Source: Selaginella moellendorffii (taxonomy: Eukaryota; Streptophyta; Lycopodiopsida; Selaginellales; Selaginellaceae). From it: 64,000 nucleotides of DNA. The position numbers and the translations under genes were made by a program. The notes beneath the pieces are model-generated. The model made no database searches. It had not been told where the DNA came from and worked only from the letters and a program-made list of their open reading frames with translations. The stretch spans positions 854,825-918,824 of the forward strand of contig NW_003314284.1 of NCBI RefSeq assembly GCF_000143415.4, given 5' to 3'. Numbering within the stretch: position 1 is the first letter of the stretch; every line of letters begins with the position of its first letter. This document shows, in pieces, positions 36,901-45,818 of the stretch.

Positions 36901-36976
36901 ATAAACTCTTTATCATTTTAATTGTGATTTCAAATATCCTTTAACCTATGACACCTCAGGGAGTTAATTCCTTACA

Positions 36977-38406
36977 ACTTCACCACCCATAAAAGAAGTT
37001 CAATGTCTACAGGAACTTGGAGAGTTTTATGTTCTAGTTGCAACTTATAGCCTTTAACCCATAATTTCCACTCCTTCAACTTGTTTTTTAGTCAATCTTG
37101 GTCCTCCATAGTACCCTTTGAGTACCTCTTAATTTTAAAATGCTTTCTGACACTCTTTTTCAAATGTTTGACCACTTCCTTTATGACATAAGACTTTTAA
37201 CTATTTGCAGAACAATCAAATGACTTTTTCTAACTCCCTTTTCATCTTCCCTACTTGTGTATTGGGTAGTAGTGCTAATCCCTTAGTAGAGCTCTACCCT
37301 TGACACTCTCTGCATACCAATCAATCCACCACTAAACAAAAACCTTAATCACAATTTTTTCATGAAGTCCTTATATCAGTAGCTCCAAAGTTGCTGCAAA
37401 AGTACCCCTATGTGAAATATGGGGGCAAGGAAGTTCCCCATAGCTCCTTTTACTGTCATTAGAACCCTGCACCCTCTAGGAAGAGGAGGCTAGATGCTTC
37501 AATAGAGAATGTTATTTATAAGTGTGTGTTTTGCTTGGTGGACTACCTTGCTGGCCATGCTGCACAATATCAAGATTTTTGCACCACAATAGAGCAAGTA
37601 ATATATTAACTAGTGGTCATTAAGCAATGCATATGCATTGGTGAGCTTATTGAAACAGATGGATTCACAAATAGAGCCACTTTAAGAGGTTCCAAGGCAG
37701 GTAAATAGAAGTAAGGGAAATTGCATAATTGAAAACACGCTCTAGTCAAGGATTTTAGAGCATGTTTCCCTAATGGATTTGAACCATACTTTTGAGACTT
37801 TCAAGGATGATATGCTTTGCTTCTTTTTTACTCTTCCAGATGATAAGCATGGCTTCGCTTATTGCAGAAGTAAAGGATTGGAATGGAGAGCTTGGTGGAT
37901 AGAAAAATCCATCAACATCATATGACAAGAATAAAAGGACAAAATGAATAAATTGAAAGCAAAATTATACATTTTTATTAAACATTAAGCTAACCTATAT
38001 GTATTATGTATTGGCAAGTTTTATCTCATTAGCATAAGTAGAATGTCAAGTTCCCATTATGAACAATGATGGCAAAAATATATTACAATAAATACTAAAG
38101 ACTAAAGCAAACAAAGTAAGAAAATTATATATAACTGGAGTATACAAATGTAAACTAGCCTCAAAAGATCAACAGATTGAAAGATGCTAAAGCCCATCAG
38201 ATGCATTCAGGAATGTGTTTTACAGGATGGTAAGTATTCCATAGCTTTCCAATAAGCCCAAAAGACAGTTCACGATGAAATTTTTAACCGAGACTGGATA
38301 GCATATATTTAAAATATCCTAGTATATTCTAGGATATTTCTCATGCTCTTAATCATTTGCAATCATTGTTTGATGATGATAAAAACCATAATTCCTTGCC
38401 ATGCAG
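36977..38406. other. Repeat debris, no gene recognised
   Basis: AT-rich with many short direct phrases. No domain is recognised on either strand. It ends at a possible splice acceptor, TTGCCATGCAG, at 38406. Confidence 0.4.
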
Positions 38407-38486
38407 ATAGATATGTTCCCAAGCTGGAGATCGATGCTCCACGACCTCCTGGACAATACCAAGGAGTCAGCGCTATGCGGCCATAG
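38407..38486 (+). pseudogene. Possible orphan 3'-terminal exon
   Basis: After a good acceptor (CCATGCAG) a frame reads RYVPKLEIDAPRPPGQYQ, then GVSAMRP and TAG. The proline-rich, compositionally normal sequence looks like the end of a real protein, but no upstream exons are visible in the repeats to the left. I do not recognise the family. It may be a gene fragment carried by a rearrangement, or chance. Confidence 0.25.
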
Positions 38487-39224
38487 TGAGAGGGTAGCAA
38501 TTTTCAACTCACCAAACAAACAACGCGCATGAATGAACTGTGAAGAAGGTGTGAGGTGTTTGCTGTAAATTTGCTTATCGGCCGTTGAGTTGGGTGTGTG
38601 CAGGAGATGTTAGGGTATTGCGCTCGGCTCAGGGAGTTCATTGTGGCGTAAATGGGAGGCAATTACCAATTACAAGCTGTTTATAAAGGTCACAGGACTG
38701 ATTTGATTGTGTATCTTGAGTGGTGAAGGTAATATTCTTCAGCTGAAGAACGCAAGGAAGCAAGGTGAAAACAACGATGCAGAGGTGGGTTTGAGTTCAA
38801 ATTTCTTCAGAAGGTGGTCACAGAGGTTTGTTCTTGTGATGAGGAACTCATATAGGCAAAAAGTCATGCATTTGTGCATGGGATCTTGATCTCAAGCAAT
38901 CATGCTTAAAGTTCTTTTCAAGCTCAAGGACAGAAATGCATTGCTTTTTCGAGCGTGTCCTTTTGTTGGTGTGAGGAATGTGATTATCAGCAGCATTCAC
39001 ATGCACTCCATCCCTGGCGGCTACTACCATTATCACGACCATTAGGATTTGTCAATCAATCTTTCAATGTTCTTGTCAACAGAATTTCTAACAGCATTCT
39101 CCAGATTTGAAACGCAAAGCGTTGCTGCTACACAGCGTAGCAAATCATCAAGTGATCCTTAGGAGTTAAAACTTATGTGGTGTGATTTAGAGTAGCAGAG
39201 CTCGATCCACTGGCCCAAGCACTC
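38487..39224. other. Intergenic, nothing firm
   Basis: More GC-balanced than the repeats to the left. Short frames only; no domain seen. It may include untranslated leader or promoter sequence of the unrecognised minus frame at 39536. Confidence 0.35.
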
Positions 39225-39536
39225 TCAGAGTGTTAGATTTCTTTTGGTTTTCTTTTGGTTCCCAGTGTTCTGGAGCGTGGAGCGAAGAGCAACAGGGAGC
39301 TGGAGCGAGGAGCAACAAGCAAGTTTCTCTTGTCTCCAGCTCTTGCTTGGAGCCTGGATCGACTCGAGGCAGCACGGTGCCCAGGTATTTGTCATCGACT
39401 TCTGCGCGGACGCCGGTGCCAAAGATGAGAATGTAGGCCAGAGATCGTTGCCCGTGTCAGCTTTGTATACTCCAGTCCGGAGGAGGTGGTGGAGCTCAAG
39501 ATCTCCAAAGGCAAAGTACTGGTTTTTACTTGGCAC
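39225..39536 (-). CDS. Unrecognised small reading frame divergent from THO6
   Basis: A 103-codon minus-strand frame starting ATG 39536, only 21 bp before the THO6 ATG. The first 45 residues (KNQYFAFGDLELHHLLRTGV, then DTGNDLWPTFSSLAPAS) look like real protein in composition, while the tail is low-complexity. I cannot name a family. It could be a first exon, a short protein, or chance antisense to a leader of THO6. Confidence 0.3.
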   Translation of the reverse strand: MPSKNQYFAFGDLELHHLLRTGVYKADTGNDLWPTFSSLAPASAQKSMTNTWAPCCLESIQAPSKSWRQEKLACCSSLQLPVALRSTLQNTGNQKKTKRNLTL

Positions 39537-39557
39537 ATTAACTTAGGGCTTTAGGTG

Positions 39558-41459
39558 ATGGGAGACGCTCGAGGATGGCGGCGGGACGATTTCAAGGCAT
39601 CGGTTCTTGCGGAGAGGTGCCTGAGGACGCGCATTGTGTTTGCGCTCCGGTTCCCGCCGACATTGGAGCTGGCGCCGCCTCCCCCGCGCTTCTTGGCCGC
39701 CGCGACGAGCGATGGCAGCGTTGGGATTCATCCCATTTGCCGATCTCCTCCTGTAAGTCTTCGCATTATTTCTCTTTGGTGATCGCCTCCAGTTTTCTTT
39801 CTTGTCCTGGTAGATCTCGGGCATAGCGGAGACCACTGACGAGTAAGAATCTTCGATGGCTCAAGTTCCTAAGGAGAAAATACTCTTTTTCCTTTTTCCA
39901 GATTGGCAAAACCATGGTTGTCGCTCGCTGGACACGATGGCCCGGCGTATGGTTTGCTGTCATTTGGAGAAGATGGAAACAAAGTTCTTGCGAGGTAAGC
40001 GATTAATTGTAAGAACTTTCGAATGGTATGACCAAAACAATTGTCGTAGTTGTGGGGATGACGGACGGATAGCGATCTGGCGATGGAACGACGTTTTGGA
40101 AAGATTGGGCAGTGATTCAAGCTCGGGTTTGAAAGCTTTTTTCTTTTTTCTCTCTTTTTTTCTCATTGTGGCCTCATTAGATATGCAAGAGCGGCCTGTT
40201 TTGGAGATGAAAATTCCTCAGCAGAGGTAAGTTTTTAGCTCCCGATCTTCTCCACTGCGATGTTTGCAGGGGTCAGCATGGTTCTCTTCTACCCGTTGCC
40301 GAAGCCAATGGTCTCGCAGCAGATGTAATATTACGTAGAACTCTCCGCAAAAATTTTATTTCTTCTACTTACGTTTATTTTCTCAAAAGGCAGGGACGCT
40401 TTTCTGTGCTGCTGGCGATGGCTGTGCTTATGGTTGGGACTTGGTAAAGTATCATGTTTCCAACGAGCACTTTATGCAAATTCATGCAAGAGTTTACAGC
40501 ACCTTACTTTCAGGAAACTGGACAAGGTTCAATGGTATTTCAAGGCCATGCCGGTTACTTGCACTGCATAGCGTCGAGACCATCTCAGAAACAGGTAATC
40601 AAACATGTTTATTCATCTGAATCTACATTCCTCCCAATGCAGTTAATCACGGGATCCGAGGATGGCACCTGCAGAATCTGGGGTAAGCTTTTGCGACAGA
40701 AACGAAAGATCACTGCTAAGTTGACGGCCTGTAGACTGTAGATCCGGCCGATGCACAGCAGTGTTGGATCCTTGGAATGTACAACGAGTGGCAAGAGCAA
40801 AATCCAGGCTCCCATGGGTGAGCTGTGTAGCAGTGGATGCTAGCGAGAATTGGATGGTAAGTTTCTCCATGCCTTGGCTTTGTTTCATACTTGTTTGTTT
40901 TTGCTTGCAAAAGGCGTGTGGGACTGGAGGAGGATGTGTAACGCTTTGGAACTTGCCAATGGTAGCAGCAGCAACGAGAATAACGACCGCTGGAGCACCG
41001 CAAGACGTGGCCTTCACCACGGACGAGGTCAGCTTTTGATTTTAAAAACGAATGAGAGTTTTGATAAGCTTTTGGTAGATCTTTCGATCTTTTGATAAAC
41101 TTCTGATAGGTAGATCTTTTGAAAGATCTTTGACTGATAGAAAAATGATCTTTTATATGACAGATTGTGGTCGTCGGTGTTCAACCGCATCTTTCTCGAT
41201 TCACCTTTGGCGGGAAGCTTTCGTCCCAAGTCGCTTGCGCTCCATTGTCTTCCTTCGCCGTGTCACTCCATCCATCTGGAGTAAGTATCACTTTGTTTCT
41301 GTGCTTTCTAGGCTCGAGACAAAGAGCTAGAAAAGATTCTCACGACTTTTTCATTGCCTTTTGGAAACTTATACCCAGGTGACAGCTGTTGGTGGCCATG
41401 GCGGAATGGTGGATGTGATATCCAGCTATGGAAGCCATCTGTGTACTTTTAGCTGCTAG
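39558..41459 (+). CDS. THO6: THO complex subunit 6 (WD40 repeat protein, DWA1-type)
   Basis: Thirteen exons join in phase: 39558-39752, 39814-39842, 39902-39994, 40050-40126, 40181-40226, 40270-40324, 40390-40443, 40514-40594, 40643-40682, 40735-40856, 40914-41027, 41164-41280, 41379-41459. They give 367 residues, the usual plant THO6 length. WD40 blades are visible: LAAATSDGSVGIH, HDGPAYGLLSF ... SCGDDGRIAIWRW, FCAAGDGCAYGWDL, GHAGYLHCIA, LITGSEDGTCRIWDC, CVAVDASENWM, GGCVTLWNLP, and the C-terminal VTAVGGHGGMVDVISSYGSH. THO6 is part of the THO/TREX complex for co-transcriptional mRNP assembly and export in the nucleus; the Arabidopsis orthologue is also a DDB1-CUL4 substrate receptor dampening ABA responses. 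Stop is TAG. It is tail-to-tail with GPDH, 158 bp apart. All splice sites are GT-AG. Confidence 0.93.
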
Positions 41460-41617
41460 CTTGCAAAGTTCTAAGAAAATGCTTGGGACGTGTGAAAGAA
41501 TCTGATGTTTTCTTCGTGTTTCCTGTTTTTATCGGCAATTGCTACTGACATCGTGCATGCTCTCTAGCAGAAAAGCATGAAACCAAGAGCCAGAAAAAAA
41601 AAACCCGACCGTGAAAT

Positions 41618-43313
41618 CTATGCCAAGACCTGTTTGATCACACCATTTGCGGTAGTCTTTACGTTCCCCAGGAGCTGCGGCATGTAGCAGTCCTTGCCCT
41701 GCGCTGCCTCTATCCGGCGCCTGGGATCATACATATTCTCGTCACGTAAAGCCTGCAAGATGGCCTCTGGCGAGCACTCCCTGCACAAAACGTATAAACG
41801 CACAAGCCAGTGAGCAAGGAGAAAAGGAATGTGTGGACTACTAGGCCTACCTCTTGATGAGGATCCTGTAAAGCATTTGCAGTATGGGACAGAGCTCAAC
41901 TGGAGCCACGGGCCGGTTACCATCTGGGTGCATCACGCTCAGGCTTGGTTGTCTGAGCAATTCATGAAAAGCTTCCACGGCTGACACTCCCTGCCAAAGT
42001 GAATTGAAGTTGGGTGAGTGTCTTCCAAAAGGAAAAGTATGAGAGATCTCACCTGTATCATGCCTTTGCCTTGGATGCTGTCTCCCATGTCGAGCCTGAG
42101 CTCCCCTTCCACGAGCTTCTGCCCATACCAGGCATTGCGTCCCTTTAGTAGAGTCACGTACGTGTCCGCCAGAAGAGGCCCGGCCAAGCGCTCGGGCTCC
42201 TCGGCCAGGAAGTGCGTGATGTAGATCATCTCCGACGTGCAATGCGCGAAGTAGACGGCCTTGCTCGTCGCGCTCTCGTTTGTCAGTGCGCCAACCATAC
42301 CTGTGAGCGAGCCAAAGATTTTAGAACATTTCTTTCGTTTTCCAAACAAGAAACTAAGAACTTGAACACTAACCGGCACCAATTGCGTAGACGTTCTTCA
42401 AGCCTCCCATGACTTCATGAGTAACGAGGTCGCTGTTGTCCCACACCACAAAATGCGGCTGCCTCAGGAAACGAGCCAAAGGTTTCCTCCACTTCTCGGA
42501 GCCACAGATCCGGGCGTTTGCGTACTCCTTGTTGTAAACCTCCGCCGCGATGTTTGGTCCACCTAGATAAAGAATGTTCTCTAGAGGCACCTTGGCTACA
42601 TAAAACAAAAGCATTGTCAGGCTAAAAGAATCACAAGACCTTTAAGAAAACAAATCTAAGAACTTAAGAGAGAAAGAAAACCACTTACTTGCTTCGCTGA
42701 TCATCTGCGTTGGAGTGACAATGTGTGGCACGGGCGTGAGAGCTGCCTCGACTCCTTTTGATAGCGATATGATCACGGGCATGGTTCTTCTCTCTCGCCA
42801 GTACCTCCCAATCTCCTCAAACACTGGCCGGGTCTCCGTGGAAGGAAGGCTGTTGATGACAATGTCCGCGTCCCACACAGCCTCTTGCAAATTGGTGACC
42901 ACCTTGAGGGGGCACAGCGGCGTATCCAGCATGTTGATGCAAAAGCCATCGCGCAAGATCTCGTCCGCGTAGAGCACTCGATCGCCCAATCGCCCCTCCA
43001 CGTACTTGAGATAGGCGCACTTTTGGATGAGCCGCCGGAGCACGTCCTCCCTGGAATTGATGATCTCGAAGAGGTGCTGGGCGGATTTCTTGTCCACCGC
43101 CTTGCCCCCGCGCCGCCACACCCGGACCTGGACCAAATCCCTCAGGTGGCCGAAGGCGTCCTGGAGCATCGCCACGAAGACGCTGCCCCACGCGCCGGCT
43201 CCCACACCGACGATCTTGAGGACATCTCCGTCGGCCTTGCCGAGCAGCTCCCTGATCTCCGCCACGCGCTCCTCGAGCGTCTTGCCATTGCAGCTGTGGA
43301 ACTTGGATGCCAT
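41618..43313 (-). CDS. GPDH: Cytosolic NAD-dependent glycerol-3-phosphate dehydrogenase
   Basis: Five exons on minus: 43313-42689, 42595-42374, 42300-42053, 41990-41851, 41780-41618, in phase, 465 residues, close to Arabidopsis GPDHC proteins. It interconverts dihydroxyacetone phosphate and glycerol 3-phosphate with NAD(H), supplying glycerolipid backbones and balancing cytosolic redox. Motifs: [20 protein letters not shown] (Rossmann GxGxxG, residues about 34-53), [132 protein letters not shown] and [20 protein letters not shown]. The catalytic Lys in the [13 protein letters not shown] segment is present. No transit peptide is seen. Introns are 61-93 nt. Three ACGT-core elements lie upstream (43602-43734). 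Confidence 0.95.
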
Positions 43314-43601
43314 TGTCGATGCGCCGCTGGAATGGATGGGATCCTCACGAAACCCTCATAGGCGAGCGCCCCGGGATGGAAATCGCGGTGAATTCCACTC
43401 GAAATATCGACCGATCTCGGCAAGAAGGCACTGGATCGAGGATCGGGAGGCACCGCTCGAGCAATGCCGATGAAGCAAACCTGGATTCGAGCGAGCGAGC
43501 GAGCGAAGGAGCGACGCCTGGCGATCTTCCTGCTGCCCTCGCCGAAAGAGAAATATATCTTGCGATAAAACCCCCAACAGGGGTCCGGTTTGCATGATCC
43601 C

Positions 43602-43734
43602 TGACACGTCACCATCGACAGTCCACGTGTGAAACAGCGTGGCGGCCAAAGAACTTCGGCGGTGCCGCCGCGTGGACGGCCGACTCGCTCGCCGGCATCA
43701 CCGGTGTCCCGACCACTGTGCGCGGGCCACGTGT
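43602..43734 (-). promoter_or_regulatory. Cluster of ACGT-core (ABRE/G-box-like) elements upstream of GPDH
   Basis: Two copies of ACACGTGG (minus orientation) at 43630-43623 and 43734-43727, and TGACACGTCA at about 43602-43611, lie roughly 290-420 bp upstream of the GPDH start. ACACGTGG is the classic abscisic-acid response element bound by bZIP factors in plants. AAATATAT near 43550 may be the TATA region. Function is inferred from motif density only. Confidence 0.5.
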
Positions 43735-44345
43735 AGACAGCGCTCCACCTGCCATCACGAAATAAATGGGCGTTTTCTCCAAAGTGGTTGTGGCTTGGAT
43801 GTTTAGCGCCGCGCCAACGGTGGCGCTGACTTGGTCAAGCCGCATTTTCCACCGAGAGTCACGAGACGAGGCGAAACCAAAAAAATGAGCTTTCGGTGCT
43901 CGAATAGATCTGGAGATGGAAAGAAAAATAGATCGCGAATTTGATTCGATGGCTTATAGAAAGAACTAAACTTACCAAGCGCCACGGTTCATAAAAATCT
44001 GGAGCTGACCGACCGGCTTCATTGCGCGCGCTCAAACAGAAGTTTTCGCTCGACATGGATCGGAAAGACGCGACGATAGCTTCCAAACGAATTTGGAGCT
44101 TGTCCAGGAAAATGAAATCTCTCAAACTATAGTCGTATTGATAGCAACTGCAAAAACCACGAACCAAGTCAGTCGCTCGGCTTTCACAAGCTTCAAGAGA
44201 CTTACCGAGAAGAAAAGTTCGTGTTCTCGCAAAACGGATACTCCACCTCCCTGTGTTCTAGTTCATAAGTGCCAGTGGACAAAACTTCCACGGCCATAGC
44301 GTCCTGTTCTCGTCTCTCCTGGACTGTTTCTTCTCCGGCAAAACC
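43735..44345. other. Intergenic between GPDH promoter and Q/N-rich gene
   Basis: About 600 bp with only short unconvincing frames. It should hold the 3' untranslated region of the minus-strand gene ending at 44346. Confidence 0.4.
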
Positions 44346-45400
44346 TCAACCATAAAACCGAGCGCCTGATCTTGACCGACCGACCTTATAAAAAATGCCA
44401 GATTTTCCATATTCATCATCGCCGCTGAATTCCCTGAAAGCATTCATTCTGTCCAGTCGCCTTGAATCATCGCCATTGCTTGGGGTGCTCCTGTCGTTGC
44501 TGATGTTGTTGTTGTTGTTGTTGCTCTGTGAAGATCTTCCATGGTTAATGCGTCCAGTGTTAAAGCTCTGCGGTCGCTCGTTGTTGTTGCTAGTGCCCTG
44601 CGCTCTTCCGTTGCTGCTACTCTGCGCTCGTCCCAAGCTGCTGCGTTGCAATGGCCCATTGCTGTTGCTCTGCCCGTTGTTTCTGCCCTGCGATCGTCCA
44701 AAATTGCTGCTTTGCACTGGACCATTGTTGTTGCTCTTTGGTCGTCCAAAGTCTAATGGTCCACTGTTGCTTTTCTTCTCTGGAATCCTGTAGCTGATTG
44801 GCTCCGGTTCTGGCAACTTATATCTAGCAGGCTTCGGTGATCCAATCTCTTCCAAAGCCGGACCTGAAAGATGAGAACCCGACTGTGACTCCACTCTGCT
44901 CTCAGTTCGTGAGTCCTCGGTCGCCCGAGACGAGCAACGTTCTGCGACTTCGTCTTTCTCAGGCTTTACAGAAGAGCCCCATACTGCTGGGCCAGAGAGA
45001 TAAACAAACATGTAAGTCTAGTGAAGAAACGAAGTTACCAACCTGATGGGAATTGAAGACGTGGTTCCGAGGGTCTAAATGCTTGAGGATACTTGGAGTC
45101 TCCAAGTCTCTTCTTCATCTGGTGCTCGAAATACATCTTTTGGATGTATGGATTCGGACTGACGTCCTCCCTCAAAATTAAATTGGTCTGCCTCATTGCC
45201 TGCGTGCTCAGATTATTCTCTGCCTCGTTAAGTCTCTCAACCTGGAGTGAATGAATTACGAATGAAAAAAAAAAAGCGAAAACGAAAGAAAGAAAATAGA
45301 AACTCGATCTTCCACTCACCTCTGCCTTCAAAAACTTATAGAAACCCCCAATCTCTTGTGACTCGGACCTCCATCTCGCAGGTGGTGCAACAATATCCAT
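44346..45400 (-). CDS. Unrecognised protein with conserved N-terminus and Gln/Asn/Ser-rich tail
   Basis: Three exons on minus: 45400-45320, 45241-45043, 44983-44346, in phase, 305 residues. The N-terminal part looks structured: MDIVAPPARWRSESQEIGGF, VERLNEAENNLSTQAMRQTN, LILREDVSPNPYIQKMYFEH, QMKKRLGDSKYPQAFRPSEP, then VWGSSVKPEKDE. From about residue 170 it is low-complexity, with repeated N-GP, SSxLGR and a run of six Asn, like an intrinsically disordered or prion-like domain. It ends GKSGIFYKVGRSRSGARFYG. The N-terminal region suggests a short helix with a basic patch, but I do not recognise the family and assign no function. It diverges from the claspin gene with 418 bp between start codons. 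Confidence 0.8.
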
Positions 45401-45818
45401 GTCTAAAATCACCAATGCGTTAGGAGGGAGAAGAATACCACACACAGGCCTCGCAAAAGCAAAGACAAGCAACCATAGACCTGTGAGAGATGACAACGAG
45501 TCAAGAATGAGCTCTCAATTGCCTAAAAATTGAATCACACAAAAAAAAACTAGCAATTTCTTCTTCGCGAATCGCGACGACGATCCAAGCCAACTCTAGA
45601 GGTGTGGAGACACACATCTGAAACGCGTAACATACCTCGCGATTATCCTCCCGCGAAGAACACGAGCTCGGCGTCTAAAAACCCTAGCTTGCCTTCTTCA
45701 TCTTCGGTGGGCGTGGCGTTACATTTCCTAGCGAGTTAAACTCTAACACGTGGAATCTTTTGGCGGGAAGAAAATCAAAACTCGAGATGGCGCCCAAATT
45801 TCACCTAGGGTTGGAGCG
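45401..45818. promoter_or_regulatory. Bidirectional promoter region between Q/N-rich gene and claspin
   Basis: 418 bp between divergent start codons, GC-balanced, with no obvious TATA. TTTGGCGGGAAG at 45759-45770 and a related ATCCTCCCGCGAAG at about 45645-45658 resemble E2F sites (TTTSSCGC-like), which would suit an S-phase gene such as claspin. This is motif reading only. Confidence 0.45.

Larger units (their letters stand above)
34421..36976 (+). repeat. Long LTR-like repeat (family B), internally duplicated
   Basis: Begins TGTAAACAATTAATTTTTCC and ends near CCTTACA, so it has TG...CA ends. 34421-34990 matches 59441-60010, and 35280-35500 matches 60498-60690. A second, diverged copy of its first part (TAGCATCCTTAGGATGCCC and surroundings) starts near 35520, so this copy is a tandem of two units. 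After the end comes ACTTCACCACCCATAAAAGAAG, matched at 60699 by ACTCCACCACCCATAGACGAAG. Ends and the LTR interpretation are inferred. Confidence 0.6.

Noticed and set aside
39244-39546. 100-codon plus frame before THO6
   Set aside because: No domain, alternative frame on the other strand equally open, and it overlaps the likely THO6 leader.
42817-43191. Alternative frames opposite and within GPDH exon 1 (GC-rich, over 120 codons)
   Set aside because: Shadows of the GC-rich exon; the GPDH frame alone carries family motifs and matches splice phases.
44395-44793. 132-codon plus-strand frame rich in Leu
   Set aside because: It is the complement of the Gln/Asn/Ser-rich exon of the minus-strand gene.
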